Program-made: the position numbers and the translations under genes
Notes under the pieces: model-generated
The model's input: the letters and a program-made list of their open reading frames with translations, nothing else
The model's database searches: none
What the model was told of the DNA's origin: nothing
NCBI GenBank assembly: GCA_905221605.1
Contig: CAJNDS010001324.1
Location: 371,001-435,000 of the forward strand
DNA: 64,000 nt
Reading direction: 5' to 3'
DNA from: Symbiodinium natans
Lineage: Eukaryota; Sar; Dinophyceae; Suessiales; Symbiodiniaceae
Part shown: positions 11,767-22,618 of the stretch, piece after piece
How the letters are laid out: every line of letters begins with the position of its first letter
Position numbering within the stretch: the first letter of the stretch is position 1

Positions 11767-12423
11767 GCCAGCGATTTTAATTGGAACTTAGTCTCCTTCT
11801 CCTTCTTCTTTGTATCTTTTCTCTCTCTCTCTCTCTCTATGTCTCTTCTCTGAGTCTCCTGAAGTGCATGCCTGCATTGCCCACGCCGTTTTCCTCGGGT
11901 GCAGGATGCTGGATGCAACATTGGATGTTCATGCGCGTGAACTGGTGTGACCGTTCACTGGTGGCAAAAAAAGGGCCCGGTTGTATCAGAGTCGAGGGCC
12001 ACCAGACAGGTGAGCCTCTGCACCATTTAGGTGCACCACTCCGCAAAGAAGGGAATTGCGCATGGCGCTTCATTTTTCAAAACATTTCCTTGGTACGCCC
12101 AGTGGTAAAGTTTACCCTGCTCTTCGTTCAAGGATCCCTTGTAAGGCAACCATCCAAGAAACAAGGGTACCCTGATTCTAAGATGGTTACTGGGCTACCA
12201 CGATTCATGGTTGCACAAAAAGGGAATAGAAGGCATGCCTTACTGCGGTTCTTTCCTAAATGCAAGAGAACCATCAAGATCCGGCACATGCCTGGTCAGC
12301 CCACACAATCTGGCAACCAAACCCTGTGAGTTTTCGCAGAGCGCGCGCCCCGTGCTCTCAGAGTTAGAGCCCATGGTGGCATATCCGTTTGAAGTGCTTG
12401 CCGTCAACTGTACTCTGTTGCAG
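11767..12423 (+). other. Inter-exon region with a family B introner; uncertain coding
   Basis: 11767-11850 is C/T-rich and looks like UTR. 11870-12087 is open in one frame (…MQHWMFMRVNWCDRS…) and could be an exon, but nothing identifies it. 12088-12202 is a family B element ending ACCACG rather than CCAAG, so it may not splice. 12203-12423 is open in more than one frame. Confidence 0.5.
12088..12202 (+). mobile_element. Introner-like element, family B, 3' end altered
   Basis: Starts CCTTGGTACGCCCAGTGG and ends GGTTACTGGGCTACCACG. The usual terminal AAG is ACG, so the standard acceptor is missing. Confidence 0.7.
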
Positions 12424-13653
12424 AATTCAAGACGAGAACGCGAGACGTGAAGGTTTCGCTCCCCAAATTCGCTGCAGACGTTTTCGGCACCGATGCCTGT
12501 ACATTGCCACTCGCGCCACAGGTTTGATCGTCTTGATGCGTCTTGGTCCTTGGGGACTGCTTGGGAACTAAATAACATCAACCCAAACATGTTTATGTTC
12601 CATAGACCTAAATTGGGGCTGAAAGGTTCACATGCTGGGGTTCCCTCAGTCCCTGTGGGTGTGTCTTGGTTTTGGTTTTTTCTTGGTCTGTTTTGCCATC
12701 GTGGCATGCTGGCTAGTGGCCGTCCTACCGACCGAGGACTTGGATTCCTCCAAGGAAACCGGTAGATACGCTGGTGCCCGCCGTCGCAAATCAGAGCGTT
12801 GCTGCATCTGAAGAGAAAAGAAAAGCTGCTCCCTACCTGTCCAGCATCCCCCTCCTCCCCCCCCTCTTCGTGATTCGCGCAAGCTGCGAGGGCGCAACTT
12901 GATGTTGGGCGGTATGCAAGCCAGGTCACCAAATCTGAGCTGCCGAAGAAGATGGATGCGCTGGAGTGCACGATGTCTGCACACCACTACAGTCCAACCT
13001 TAAACCCTAAACCCTAAATCCTGAACCCTGAACCCTGAACCCTGAACCCTGAACCCTGAACCCTAAACCCTAAACCCTAAACCCTCCCGACGTGTCAGTG
13101 CAGAGCAGGACGCGGAGAAGCTTGCGGAGTTGCTGATGCGCCTGCAGGCCACCTTGGCAAGCTATATGGCCAGTTCTCAAGGTTATGGTTTTTGGGTTTA
13201 GGGTTTAGGGTTTAGGGTTGCTAAATATGAGTAGCCCCAAAAGGGACCATCGTTTTCGAGAAGTGGCCGCATCAACTCAGTTTTTCGTTTTTCGTCCTGG
13301 GGTCGTTATCCAGCTCATTCTGCGCTCCCTCTCTCGTCCATCATCGTGCCAGGTTGCCATCGAGCGGCCACTTCGGTCCTTCTCGGAGCACTTGAAGCCC
13401 GCGCTTGCTCGACGAGTGATTGCCCGAGGGGATTCCCGTGTTAAGAGGAGTGCGGCACACATTTTGGCTGGGGTTTAGGGTTTAGGGTTTAGGGTTTAGG
13501 GTGGTATCGATGCCTGCCTCAGTGTGCGTTCGCTGACAGATCCACGTCGGGACGATGGACTACATGGGTGGCTCGCACGAGTCGTATCGTCGAACGCCCG
13601 CGTCTTATGTGGAGCGCAGAGGCCATGAGCCGCTGCTTGTGAGAACACCTTGA
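12424..13653 (+). CDS. Unrecognised multi-exon gene
   Basis: Segments: 12424-12521 (FKTRTRDVKVSLPKFAADVF…), 12925-12965 (VTKSELPKKMDAL), 13099-13181 (AEQDAEKLAELLMRLQATL, helical), 13353-~13471 (VAIERPLRSFSEHLKPALAR…) and 13540-13653 (IHVGTMDYMGGSHESYRR…), which ends at TGA. The join 12965/13099 is GT-AG and restores a continuous helix (MDALDAEQDAEKLAEL). The 13181/13353 join does not keep frame with a standard donor, so one boundary is wrong or an exon is missing. No domain recognised. Confidence 0.5.
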
Positions 13654-13676
13654 CATGAAGTCTTCTTCGCCCTGGT

Positions 13677-13770
13677 TCTTAGTAGGGAGTGAGGGAATTA
13701 GGGCCCTAAAAACACCCTTGAATTAAGGGGTTTTATATTCGGCCCCATTCCCTCATTCCCTATGAAGAAC
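13677..13770 (+). mobile_element. Introner-like element, family H
   Basis: GGTTCTTAGTAGGGAGTGAG at the left is mirrored by CTCATTCCCTATGAAGAACC at the right, with GGGCCC-containing inner arms. The second copy is at 18580-18655. Confidence 0.7.
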
Positions 13771-13859
13771 CAACCACAAACCCTAAACCTTAATCCCTAA
13801 ACCCTAAACCCTAAACCCTCAACCCTACACCCTAAACCTTAGCGTAGCGATCCAACAAG

Positions 13860-15618
13860 GTTTGAGTTCATTGAGATGACAAACACATGGCATGACGTGG
13901 ACACGCCAACCCGAGACTCTTGGCTGCAGCTGCCGGTCTAGAGGTTTAGTTTAGGGCTTAGGGTTTAGGGTTTAGGGTTTAGGGTTTAGGGTTTAGGGTT
14001 TAGGGTTTCGGGCTGTCGCCTTGAACCAAGGACATCGGAGACCTATACAGGCCGCGGGGCGATCTCACTCTTTGGCATGAGTCGAACTGGGGGGCTTCCG
14101 AAGTTAGGGGGTACCTTATTGGGGTTTAGGGTTTAGGGTTTAGGGTTTAGGGTTATTCTAAAGGAATCCTACCATTAGGGGATCGATACTGTGGGCCCCC
14201 CGATTTCGGAAGCCCTCCAAGTTTTCGTGGCCCTCCCTGAGGAAGAAGCTGAAGTGTTCCTACAAGGATCCTTCCATGTACAAGGCCGGAAGGCACGAAG
14301 CCGCACAACGCTAGGGTTTAGGGTTTAGGGTTTAGGGTTTAGGGTTTAGGGTTTAGGGTTCATAATAACCCCCCCCCAAAAAGTCCTCCCTACACTAAAC
14401 TGGCCGTGTGTGGGTGGGTGGTGGGTGGGTGGGGAAGGCACAAAGCCACACAACACTTCAAGAGTACAAGATCATAACCCCTCCCAAAACCCTGCCCTGT
14501 ATATCTATACCTATAAGGCCCCCCCAAAGCCCTACCCTACGCAACCAGACCGTAATAATCCCCCAAAGCCCGTACCCTATACAACTAGACTATAATCACC
14601 CCCAGCAAATCCCTACTAAAATGACCCCTACAGCCCTACCCTACTTATATAGCTATACTAGAAATACCCCCCCCGAAGCCCGGAACCCTGAACCCTAAAC
14701 CCTAAACCCTAAACCCTAAACCGTAACCCTAAACCCTGAACCCCCCAGAAAAGACCTTGCATCCTCTGAAGGCCTTGGCCGCCCGCGCAGCGGACAAGCG
14801 CGACTCCTTCCGGATGGTGGTGAAGGCGCCGACCAGCATAGGGTTTAGGGTTTAGGGTTTAGGGTTTAGGGTTTAGGGTTTAGGGTTTCAGGGTTTAGGG
14901 TTTAGGGTTTAGGGTTTAGGGTTTCAGGGTTTAGGGTTAGCACCCTGTATAAACGGGCCCTGTATAGGTGGAGGTAAAGGGGGGGGAATAAGGGGGGCTA
15001 TCAGGGGAGCATGAGTACCCTATCGCCTACAGCCCCCTTTAAGAAGGGCCCTTTACATGGATTTATTATGGCGACTACACCCTAAAAGGGTTTTTGTAGG
15101 GGTTGATTGTGGGGCGACGACAGCCTCCATAACCGTTTGTAAGGGCGGGCATAGGGGGGGGGGTTTAAGGGGAGGGGAGGGGGGGGGGGGGTTGATTGAT
15201 TCGGGGGTTGAGTAGGGGGAGTTAGAGCCCTTATTGCTTTGGAGGTTTTAGGGAGCAGCCTCTCGCGTTTGGGTCTGTAGAGTATGAAGGCGCGGGTACC
15301 CCAAGTGGGTGAGAATCCCCTAAGTAAGGTTATCACCATAGTGTGGAGTCTGCGTGAAGAATTCTTGGTACGTACAACGTAGGGTTAGAAGTCCCCTAAG
15401 TACGGTTAGAACCATAGTTACCCGAGCAAGAGCCTTACTTGCAAGTACCCATAAACCTCCAGTCGGGTCGAGAGGTGAGCTGCGTCGCCACCCACCTCAT
15501 GAAGCTGCAGAACATGTGGGACCGGCACAGGGAAGCCACAAGTCGTGTGCGCAAGCTTAGCCCGGCATGGTCTTTCTGGGCACTTCGCAGCCTTCCCCCT
15601 ACGATTCAGCATCCCTAA
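13860..15618 (+). CDS. Unrecognised multi-exon gene
   Basis: Segments: 13860-13935 (FEFIEMTNTWHDVDTPTRDS…), 14031-~14089 (DIGDLYRPRGDLTLWHESNW), 14222-~14300 (FSWPSLRKKLKCSYKDPSMY…), 14751-14838 (TLHPLKALAARAADKRDSF…) and 15463-15618 (SGREVSCVATHLMKLQNMW…). The 13935 join is GT-AG. The intron after 14089 is a family E introner. The composition is basic and Trp/His-containing. The last segment's stop lies in the following array, so its true end may be an earlier splice site. Function unknown; the grouping is inferred from order and strand. Confidence 0.5.
14090..14221 (+). mobile_element. Introner, family E, with telomere-like array inside
   Basis: GGGGGGCTTCCGAAGTTAGG at the left pairs with CCCCCCGATTTCGGAAGCCC at the right. 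A TTTAGGG array fills the centre directly after 'ACCTTATTGGGG'. It lies between two coding-like segments and ends CCTCCAAG. Confidence 0.75.
15354..15462 (+). mobile_element. Introner-like element, family D
   Basis: Ends CCATAAACCTCCAG directly before the coding-like segment at 15463. The interior shares 'AACCATAGTTACCC' with other family D copies. Confidence 0.5.
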
Positions 15619-16595
15619 ACCCTGGACCCTAGGCCGTAAACCCTAAACCCTAAACCCCACTAAACCCTAAACCCTATACATCCCCCCCCCCCCCCGCCCC
15701 AAGTGCTGCCTTCTTGTAGAAGCCCGCAACAGCGGTACCTCTTGTTTCCCCCCGTGTCCGAGTCTACATTGAGCATGTTTACGGGGCTGAACCAGGTGTG
15801 TGATGCTCATGATGATTCAGGTAGGGTTTGGGGTTTGGGGTTTAGGGTTTAGGGTTTAGGGTTCAGGGTTTGTAGGTTTTAGGTTTTAGGGTTTAGGGTT
15901 GAGGGCGGTGGTGTTCCAACGAACCACCAGCGCCAGCAGAAATCATGGGCCAGGGCCATGCTTCATCGACTTGACAACCACATGTTTTGGTGCCCGCGTT
16001 TCGAGTACGTGTTTTGGGTGGGTGTCTGCAGGCTTTCTTCTGAAGTCCTTAACTTCTTTTTCAACAGCCATCGGTGAGAGCAGATGCTGATCAACTCTTC
16101 GTCAACTTTCTGAAGCTGCGCTCTTTTAAGGGCTTTCGAAAAGAATGTCCCAACCGGAAACGCTCCTTCTAAGCTTCTACAGGGCCATGCACAGAATATG
16201 TAGAGCCCGGTTCCAGAAACACACAACATGGTCAGTGCTTTGAATGAGGGTCCCTTTTGAAAGGCACCTTAAAGACTAGGGGTCGTAGCGCAGTAGATCC
16301 AAGAAGGGACCATCATGTAGAGAAGTCACCATACCGCCCCATGCACAAGTGGCTTGGGGTTTAGGGTTTAGGGTTTAGGATTTTAGGGTTTAGGGTTCAG
16401 GGTTTAGGGTTTGGGGAGTCTTGACGCCTCTTCCCCGGTGCTCTGCGAATCCCTGACCATGGCTAGCGGATCTACAACATCTCCACGAAGCATCGCGGGA
16501 GGGCTCATGAACACATTAAGCCATTAAGCACATGCAACCCAGAAATTTGTTTCAAGCTTCTTTTTGGGGGGAAGTTACGGGGCCCCAGATGGGTC

Positions 16596-16654
16596 ATGGG
16601 ATGTTCCCCCCTTATACTAGCAGACTTAAGAATCGTAGGGGGGAACATCCTAAG
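16596..16654 (+). mobile_element. Minimal family A introner (~59 bp)
   Basis: GGGATGTTCCCCCCTTA and GGGGGGAACATCCTAAG form inverted ends around a very short centre. It is the shortest copy of this family here. Confidence 0.75.
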
Positions 16655-17129
16655 CCCTAAACCCTAAACCCTAAACCCTAAACCCTAAACCCTAAACCCT
16701 AAACCCTAAACCCTAAATCCCATCATCTTTGGTCCTCCTGCATGCTCGTAAAGCTGCCCACGGCCAGGAGTGGTGGCCGACGTTGTGGCAAGCGGGACCC
16801 TGAGGATGCTAGAGTCTAGGTGTTACAAGGGAAGGGTTTCGGGTTTCGGGTTTCGGGTTTCGGGTTTAGGGTTTAGGGTTTAGGGTTTAGGGTTTAGGGT
16901 TTAGGGTTTAGGGTTTAGGGTCCTAAGCCCTGAGCCCACAGCCCAAAGGCCCTGTACAGACTCCCTGAAAACCGACTCTTCAGTTGGTTTTACCGACCTA
17001 TTCCGATTCGGCTTCGCTGCTCCCGGACCCGCTGCAAGGCTCGTTGCCATCAGCACGAAAGCCACAGAAGCACCGATGTTCATGAATGCATAAGTGGTAA
17101 GGCTGTAGTTTAAATCGGTTTTAAATGAC

Positions 17130-17177
17130 GCACGCACACAAACAAACACACATATACATGTATATATATATGTATAT

Positions 17178-17208
<31 letters not shown>

Positions 17209-17280
17209 TGCATATATATATACCTACACAAAACAATCTGTTCATTTTTTCATACATACATTTTTCATACTAATTTTATA
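17130..17280. repeat. AT/GTAT microsatellite
   Basis: Mixed ATATGTATATGT repeats. The apparent Tyr/Ile-rich ORFs here on both strands are repeat translations. Confidence 0.95.
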
Positions 17281-17307
17281 TATTTGCGGCTGGACGTGAT
17301 GCAGGCT

Positions 17308-18566
17308 GCGAGAAAGGAACAGCTAGGAGAATGCGAGATATGCAAGCGGGAGAACATCCAGCCATTAAGCCCTATAAACCGTAAACCTTAAGCCCTCAGC
17401 CCTAAGCCCTAAGCCCTAAGCCCTAAGCCCTGAGCCTAAACCGATACGCGTGGGCATTGGCCATGTCGGCAGCCCGGAGCGTGCTTCCCGAGGACTGGAG
17501 ATTTGCTCAATGTCTGGTTTTCACGCCTCTGCGCATTTCTTGCTTTTCTACCACTGCGGTGTAGGGTTTAGGGTTTAGGGTTTGGGGTTTAGGGTTTAGG
17601 GTTTAGGGTTTAGGGTTTAGGCCCGAAATGCCCGCAGTACGCTAAACCCCAAACCCAGAACTGCGACCGCTTCATAGCGGTGGATGTTCTTAGCGGAGTC
17701 TACAACCCCTAAACCCCAATAAGCCGCGCGGAGGTCCTTAAGCCCTCAACCCTCAACTCCGAACCCTCTAAACCCTAAACCCTAAAAACCTAAAACAGAA
17801 ACCCTAAACCCTAAGCCTTAAGCCCTAAACCCTAAACCCTAAACCCTAAACCCTAAGCCCTAAGCCCTAAACCCTAAACCCTAAACCTTAAACCCCAAAC
17901 CCCAAACCCCAAACCCTAAACCCCAACCAGAAACCCTAAACCAGAAACCCTAGGGTTTAGGGGCCTAAGTTGGCATCGGCTCAAGGAGGGCAAGGCGGAG
18001 GACGCGGGCGAGAAGCAGAAATGCGAGGTCGAAACGGTGGAGGCCTGGTTTGGGGTTTAGGGTTTAGGGTTTGGGGTTTAGGGTTTAGGGTTTAGGGTTT
18101 AGGGGTAAGGGGTTTAGGGGTTTAGGGGTTTAGGGGTTTAGGGGTTTGGGGGTTTGGGGGTTTGGGGGTTTGGGGGTTTGGGGGTTTGGGGCTTTAGGGT
18201 TTAGGGTTTAGGGTTTAGGGTTTAGTAGTTTAGGGTTAGGGTTTAGTAATTTAGGGTTTACGGTTTAGGCTTCCAAACCCAAAGCCCCACACCAGGTTCA
18301 GGTCTCGGGCTTCCCTTTTGCTGCTGCGTCTGAGGTCGACTTCGAGAGCAAGCAGCAACTTGGTAAAGTGCTCCCCGGCGTTTAGGGTTTAGGGTTTCGG
18401 GTTTGGGGTTTAGGGTTTAGGGCTAGGGTTTAGGGCTAGAGCCCCCTCTCCGGCAGGTACTTCGGAAGCACAGGTTCAGTAACCTTGTAGTCTCGGTCCC
18501 CGACGTCGTGGACATGGTTGCAGCGCTCAAGAACACCAGCCGCCAGGCGGTGCTGCAAGGCGAGGA
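17308..18566 (+). CDS. Set of short exons, unrecognised gene
   Basis: Coding-like segments between arrays: 17308-~17365 (ARKEQLGECEICKRENIQ, with a CEIC pair), ~17645-17690 (CDRFIAVDVLSGVYN), ~17967-18047 (WHRLKEGKAEDAGEKQKCEV…), ~18298-18365 (VQVSGFPFAAASEVDFESKQ…) and ~18462-18566 (LRKHRFSNLVVSVPDVVDMV…). They share the strand and are each flanked by AG on the left. Treating them as one gene is a guess, and I recognise no domain. Confidence 0.4.
18110..18195. repeat. Variant telomere-like arrays TTTAGGGG then TTTGGGGG
   Basis: Four to five copies of an octamer pass abruptly into about six copies of TTTGGGGG, then revert to TTTAGGG. This indicates local amplification of variant units. Confidence 0.9.
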
Positions 18567-18735
18567 ATTTGGCTTAATATTGGTTAGTAGGGAATTGGGG
18601 AATGAGGTACCCTACATAATCCCTTAGGGCCCTCATTCCCCCATTCCCTGCTCACCAGCAGTAAGTTGGGGGGGTCTTTGTTGGCATGCCCCTAAAGAGC
18701 TCAGATTCTTAGGGGCCTAACCCCTAAACCCTAAA

Positions 18736-18829
18736 TTGGGATGTTCCCCTTATGCTAACAGTCTTAATCGGGACTCTAGTTGCTATAATCCATATTCAGG
18801 GCTGTTAGTATAAGGGGGAACATCCCAAG
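18736..18829 (+). mobile_element. Introner, family A (TTGGGATGTTCCCC…GGGGAACATCCCAAG)
   Basis: Complete inverted ends of about 20 bp with 'CTAACAGTCTTAAT' and 'GCTGTTAGTATAAG' inner arms and no array inside. Other copies are at 16596, 26837, 30361, 48908 and 52659. Confidence 0.85.
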
Positions 18830-19536
18830 CCCTGAGCCCTAAACCCAAAGTCAGGTTTAGGGTGCTTAACGTAGGGTCTAGGTTGCGATCTTCCAAAGAT
18901 GGTGGCAGTGCTCAGTGTCTTCGCAAGCAGTGTCTTCGCAAGCGGTGCATAGCCACTTTTTCACAAGGGTTAGGGTTAGGGTTTACGGTTGAGGATTCGG
19001 GTTTAGGGTTTAGAGGGGTTGGGGTCGTGAGGATTTATTACCTTAGGCTCATATGGCTGAGGGGTTCAGGGTTTGGGAACCGACTTCAGAAATCAATTTT
19101 GAGCAGTTTTTTTCTGGGGGTCTTCCAGAAGCCCCGCATCAAATGCGTGAGTTCCTTCACGATGACTCCTGTGGCAGGCGCACTTTCGTCGTGGTTTTCG
19201 TACGCGACGGGCTTCCCGGTTCTCGAGGTCACCGGATGCTGTTTTTTCCCGCCCTACACGTGCAAAACACTGTAAGACTACACATGGCAAGAGACGTGTG
19301 TTTCTTAGTCTTGGAAACCAGATGAGCCCTAAAATTTTGGATCATATGCCCTATAGACTACTCAAGTACCTGCTGTTCAGGTCCTAAACCTTCTCATCTC
19401 CCAAACCCTATCCCCAAAACCCAAAATTGGAGGTTCTTTTGGTTCCCAAGAAAACCTTGTCAGGTAGAATGCCATGAGCAGCGAGAGCAGCTGGAGGCTT
19501 GGGCGCATCCCCTGGGCCGGGTTCGGAAGGTGTAGC

Positions 19537-19556
19537 CCCCCCCCCCCCCCCCTTAG

Positions 19557-19588
<32 letters not shown>

Positions 19589-19612
19589 ACCCCCCCCCCC
19601 CCCCCCCCCCCC
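19537..19612. repeat. Homopolymeric C tract
   Basis: About 75 bases of C with three interruptions. Its length is likely inexact in any assembly. ORFs on the reverse strand here are poly-Gly artefacts. Confidence 0.95.
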
Positions 19613-19789
19613 AAAAAACAAAACCTAAACCCGACACCCTAAGCCCCTAAATTTTAGGGCTCAGGGTTTAGGGTTTGAAGCCCTAAACCTGAAAACTCGT
19701 AAACAATAAACGCTAAACCCTAAACCCTAAGCCCTAAGCCCTAAACCCTAAACCCTAAGCCCTAAACCCTAAACCCTAAACCCTAGCAG

Positions 19790-19865
19790 GGCGACCTGGG
19801 AGCCCTGCTCGTCTTCCGGGTGCGACTTGACGCCGGCTGCACAGCTTTACGGGTGGCTGAGAGGC
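19790..19865 (+). CDS. Exon, unrecognised
   Basis: After CTAGCAG, a frame reads GDLGALLVFRVRLDAGCTAL… up to GAG AG|GC, a plausible GC donor. It could precede the exon at 25450 that the LINE interrupts. Identity unknown. Confidence 0.4.
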
Positions 19866-20625
19866 TTTAGGGTTTAGGGTTTAGGGTTTAGGGCTAGGGT
19901 TTAGGGCTTTACGGGGGGCTTAGAGGGTTTAGGGATTAGGGTTTACGAGTTTTAGGGAGGCTGTTGGGGTTTAGGGTTTCGGGCTAGGGTTTAGGGTCTA
20001 AGGTCTTTTAGGGTTTAGGGTTTCGGAGTTTTAGGGCTTAGGGTTTCGGAGTTTTAGGGTTCAGGGTTTACGGTAGGGCTAGGGTTGAGGGTTTAGCGGT
20101 TTAAGGGTTAGGGTTTAGAGCTAGGGTTCAGGATTTAGGGGTTTTAGGGTCTAGGGGTTGTAGGGTTTTAGGGGTTTTGGGGGTTTTAGGGGTCTTTAGG
20201 GGTCTTTTTGGGGGTCTTTAGGGGTTTTATAGAGGGTTGAGTGATGTTAGGGGTTCTGGGGGTGGTTTTCGGGGGTTTTAGGGGCTTTAGGGGCCTTCAG
20301 GGTTTTAGAGGTTTGGGGGTTCTCGGCGTTTAGGGTTCAGGGCTTTCGAGGGGATGTACGGGTTTTGCGGTTTTAGGGGTAGGAGGGTTAGCGGTTTGGC
20401 GCTATTCGGGGTAGGGCTTGGGGCATCTTAAGCGTGGCAGCAAGGCGCCGGGGATTTGGGGCATTTAGGGCTCTTGGGGTGCGATAGGGTTTCTAAAGCT
20501 TTTAGGGTTTACAGGGGGGTGTAGGGTTTATGGCGTTTGGGGTTTGTAGGGCTTAGGTTGTGGATTTGGCTTCGAAGAGGGGGCAGATCTGGAGCTGGGA
20601 AATCTAGGGTTTAGGGTTTAGGGTT
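19866..20625. repeat. Long decayed G-form telomere-like array
   Basis: About 760 bp of diverged TTTAGGG-like units grading into TTTAGGGGTC/TTTTGGGGG forms, ending with perfect units at 20607-20630. No coding signal. Confidence 0.85.
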
Positions 20626-20839
20626 TAGGGGTTGGGGTCATTCACTAGTCAAGCAGTGTGTTTTTCTGAGTCGGAAATCTATCCGCCCACCCAAGAATCC
20701 CGTAGCGTTAAGAAGAAATGAGATGCTAAAAGCTCAAAGTCCGTGGGCCCTAAACCCTAGATCCAAGGCCCTCAGTAGGCCCTAAACTCACAAGCCACCC
20801 CGAGACCCCTAGCCATAAACCCTGGGGCCCTAAACCTTT

Positions 20840-21025
20840 TGCCCCAACCCCAAGTGCAAACAAAAACGCTTACGAACTTTTGACACTGGTCCCTCGAAGT
20901 GTCCAAAAGTTCGCTGGCAAGTGTCAAAAAGCTCGTGACACTTGCCCACGAACGGTGTGACACATGGCCATGAAGGGGTCAAAAAGTTCGCGGGCACATG
21001 TCAAAAGTTCGTCTCCGCGAGTGAA
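20840..21025. repeat. Degenerate short repeat (GTCAAAAAGTTCG… / GACACTTG…)
   Basis: Repeated, partly inverted copies of 'GTGTCAAAAAGTTCGC' and 'GACACTTGCCCACGAA' at irregular spacing. Function unknown. It lies about 260 bp upstream of the LINE insertion. Confidence 0.6.
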
Positions 21026-21252
21026 AGAGCACTTGCCCAAGAAGTCCATTAACATCTAATTTATATGGGTATTTCCCAAAATAGGGGTACCGCGTTTAGA
21101 CCAAATAGAATAGAGTCCCCTTAAAGGGCCCCCCCCCGCAAAAAAAAAAGAAGAAGAAAAAGGGCATAAACCCTAAACCCTGAACCCTAAACCCTAAACC
21201 CTAAACCCTAAAGCCTATTGTCGGAAGCCCCCCCATAGGTGAAAGAGAGGTT

Positions 21253-21282
21253 TAGGCTCTTGGACTTCGGGTTGCTGAGGCA
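21253..21282 (+). repeat. Target site duplication of LINE, left copy (30 bp)
   Basis: Identical to 25448-25477. The sequence before it (GAGAGGTTTAG) looks like an intron 3' end, and the duplicated bases are the start of the exon that resumes at 25448. Confidence 0.9.
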
Positions 21283-21430
21283 CATAAACCCTATAAACCC
21301 TAAACCCTAAACCCTATTGTCGGAAGCCCCCCATAGATGAACCTGGCTCAAGAGCTCAAGTAAGCGAGAGAGAGAGCGCGCGAGCGAAATTGCCTTGGGG
21401 GCGTAGTGTCCTGGCCATGGCTTCCTCACT

Positions 21431-22618
21431 TTGGTCTGCTTTGCCGCTGGAGCGGGCCCTCGGCCCATGACCCACTCGGGGTTCGACGCCAACAGTGCCG
21501 TCCATTCGCCGATACCTGCTTCCACGGCCTGTCGGAAATGTCGCTTCAACAGCAGATCTTTGGAGGGTCGCGCCTTCTTGGTGCTGGGAGCGCTGGCGTG
21601 TGTGTGGGGAAGCTGGTGCCAGCCCATCTCCATCAGCCGAAGCCCGACACCGGCTCCGGCTCTTCCGTCCATGGGCAGGGACGAGCGGCGCAGCCTCACT
21701 CGTGACATCAATGCCCAGGACCGCAGTCGGATACTTCTGGATCTGGCCCCCGGGTCCCTCCCCATCAATTGGCGGAGGCCCTGCCGGCGACTTTTCGAGG
21801 CTCAGCGCCGGCATTGGAAGAGGTTCCCTACTCCTGCAGTGCGGTGGCGCGGCTGGCCTTTGCGTGGTGTGCGAGTCGGCGAGGCTTCCCACCCTGGTCC
21901 TCCTGATCCTCGAGAGCGTTCGCCTGCCAGGGCTCCGCCCGCCAGGCCCCGCGTTCGTTGCCCGGTGGTGGGGTGCCCCAGCCATGCTGCAGCAGCCGCG
22001 GGCTGGCCAAGCCACGCTGCCATGCGCCCTCATTTGGACGACCACGCCGCTGGTGCCTTACAGGGGGACGTCCCACTAGATTACAGGCAGGCCCATAGTT
22101 TGGATTGCTGCTCAGTGTGCGGGCTGCTGGTGGCGACGCGTTATGCGGGAACCCATCCTCGCTGCAGACCTACTGCTCGTGCGGCCGCACAAGCCGCAGT
22201 GCCTCCAGCGCCTGCAGGTGCTGCCAGCCCAGGCCTTAGCCTCTCGGACATCTTGGCTTCCAGACGCCCAGTCTTGCGACATGTTCCCAAAGCGGCCCGG
22301 GCTGCCTGGAGCCAGTGTCTAGCCCGTGCACTCGCCAGAGTGGCGGCCGAGAACTCCCTCGCTGCTTGGCAGGAGCTCCTCATGATGCCAAAAGCCCTGC
22401 TCAGGCCGTGCCCACGTGGAGGGGCCACTAGGCGTGATCAGGCGGCCCTTTACACTGCTCGTCGCTGTCAACGCTGGTTGGAGGGCGAGCGGGAGGAGCT
22501 TTGGGAAGACACTGTTGAGGGGCGTCCAAGGCGCCAGCACAGCGGCAACTCTGGCGAGGATGACGAGGAAGCCCAGCTCCTGGTTCGCCACGCTCGGTTG
22601 CCGCTCCCTGGCCGGTGA
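21431..22618 (+). CDS. LINE protein, N-terminal part (zinc-finger-like, GEASHPGP motif)
   Basis: A 395-residue frame. Residues ~150-157 read GEASHPGP, a motif I associate with dinoflagellate retroelement proteins. C177/C182/H201/H205 could form a C2H2 finger, and C227/C230/H242/C245 a second knuckle; such fingers bind target DNA in R2-like elements. The C-terminal third is Ala/Arg-rich and helical and leads toward the RT region. The frame stops at 22616-22618, but the continuation of the protein (GELSRACAALVG…) is in the next frame, so this is most likely the N-terminal part of a single protein broken by a one-base shift. A programmed frameshift or assembly error are alternatives. Confidence 0.75.
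   Translation: MVCFAAGAGPRPMTHSGFDANSAVHSPIPASTACRKCRFNSRSLEGRAFLVLGALACVWGSWCQPISISRSPTPAPALPSMGRDERRSLTRDINAQDRSRILLDLAPGSLPINWRRPCRRLFEAQRRHWKRFPTPAVRWRGWPLRGVRVGEASHPGPPDPRERSPARAPPARPRVRCPVVGCPSHAAAAAGWPSHAAMRPHLDDHAAGALQGDVPLDYRQAHSLDCCSVCGLLVATRYAGTHPRCRPTARAAAQAAVPPAPAGAASPGLSLSDILASRRPVLRHVPKAARAAWSQCLARALARVAAENSLAAWQELLMMPKALLRPCPRGGATRRDQAALYTARRCQRWLEGEREELWEDTVEGRPRRQHSGNSGEDDEEAQLLVRHARLPLPGR

Larger units (their letters stand above)
15619..17307. other. Region of arrays, introners and doubtful exons
   Basis: 15908-~16040 is open in one + frame (…SWARAMLHRLDNHMFW…) but also open on other frames, so I do not call it a gene. 16240-16330 resembles introner family J. 16596-16654 is a very short family A element. 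16832-16922 holds TTTCGGG passing into TTTAGGG units. 17130-17280 is a TA/GTAT microsatellite. Confidence 0.6.
18567..19789. other. Introners, doubtful exons and a long C-homopolymer
   Basis: 18580-18655 is a family H element and 18736-18829 a complete family A element. 19050-19275 is open in two + frames; one contains SSWFSYATGFPVLEVTG, but the evidence is too thin for a call. 19468-19535 ends in a TAG in a charged frame (HEQREQLEAWAHPLGRVRKV). 19537-19612 is nearly pure C, followed by arrays. Confidence 0.6.

Noticed and set aside
19130-19275. Possible aminopeptidase-like exon (SSWFSYATGFPVLEVTG)
   Set aside because: The resemblance rests on a few residues, two frames are open, and no neighbouring exon fits that family.
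19377-19637. Gly-rich minus-strand ORFs
   Set aside because: Produced by the homopolymeric C tract.
21337-21350. Relict spliced leader at the LINE 5' end (TGGCTCAAG)
   Set aside because: Only nine bases match and the preceding bases do not; the same 8-mer occurs elsewhere in the window by chance.
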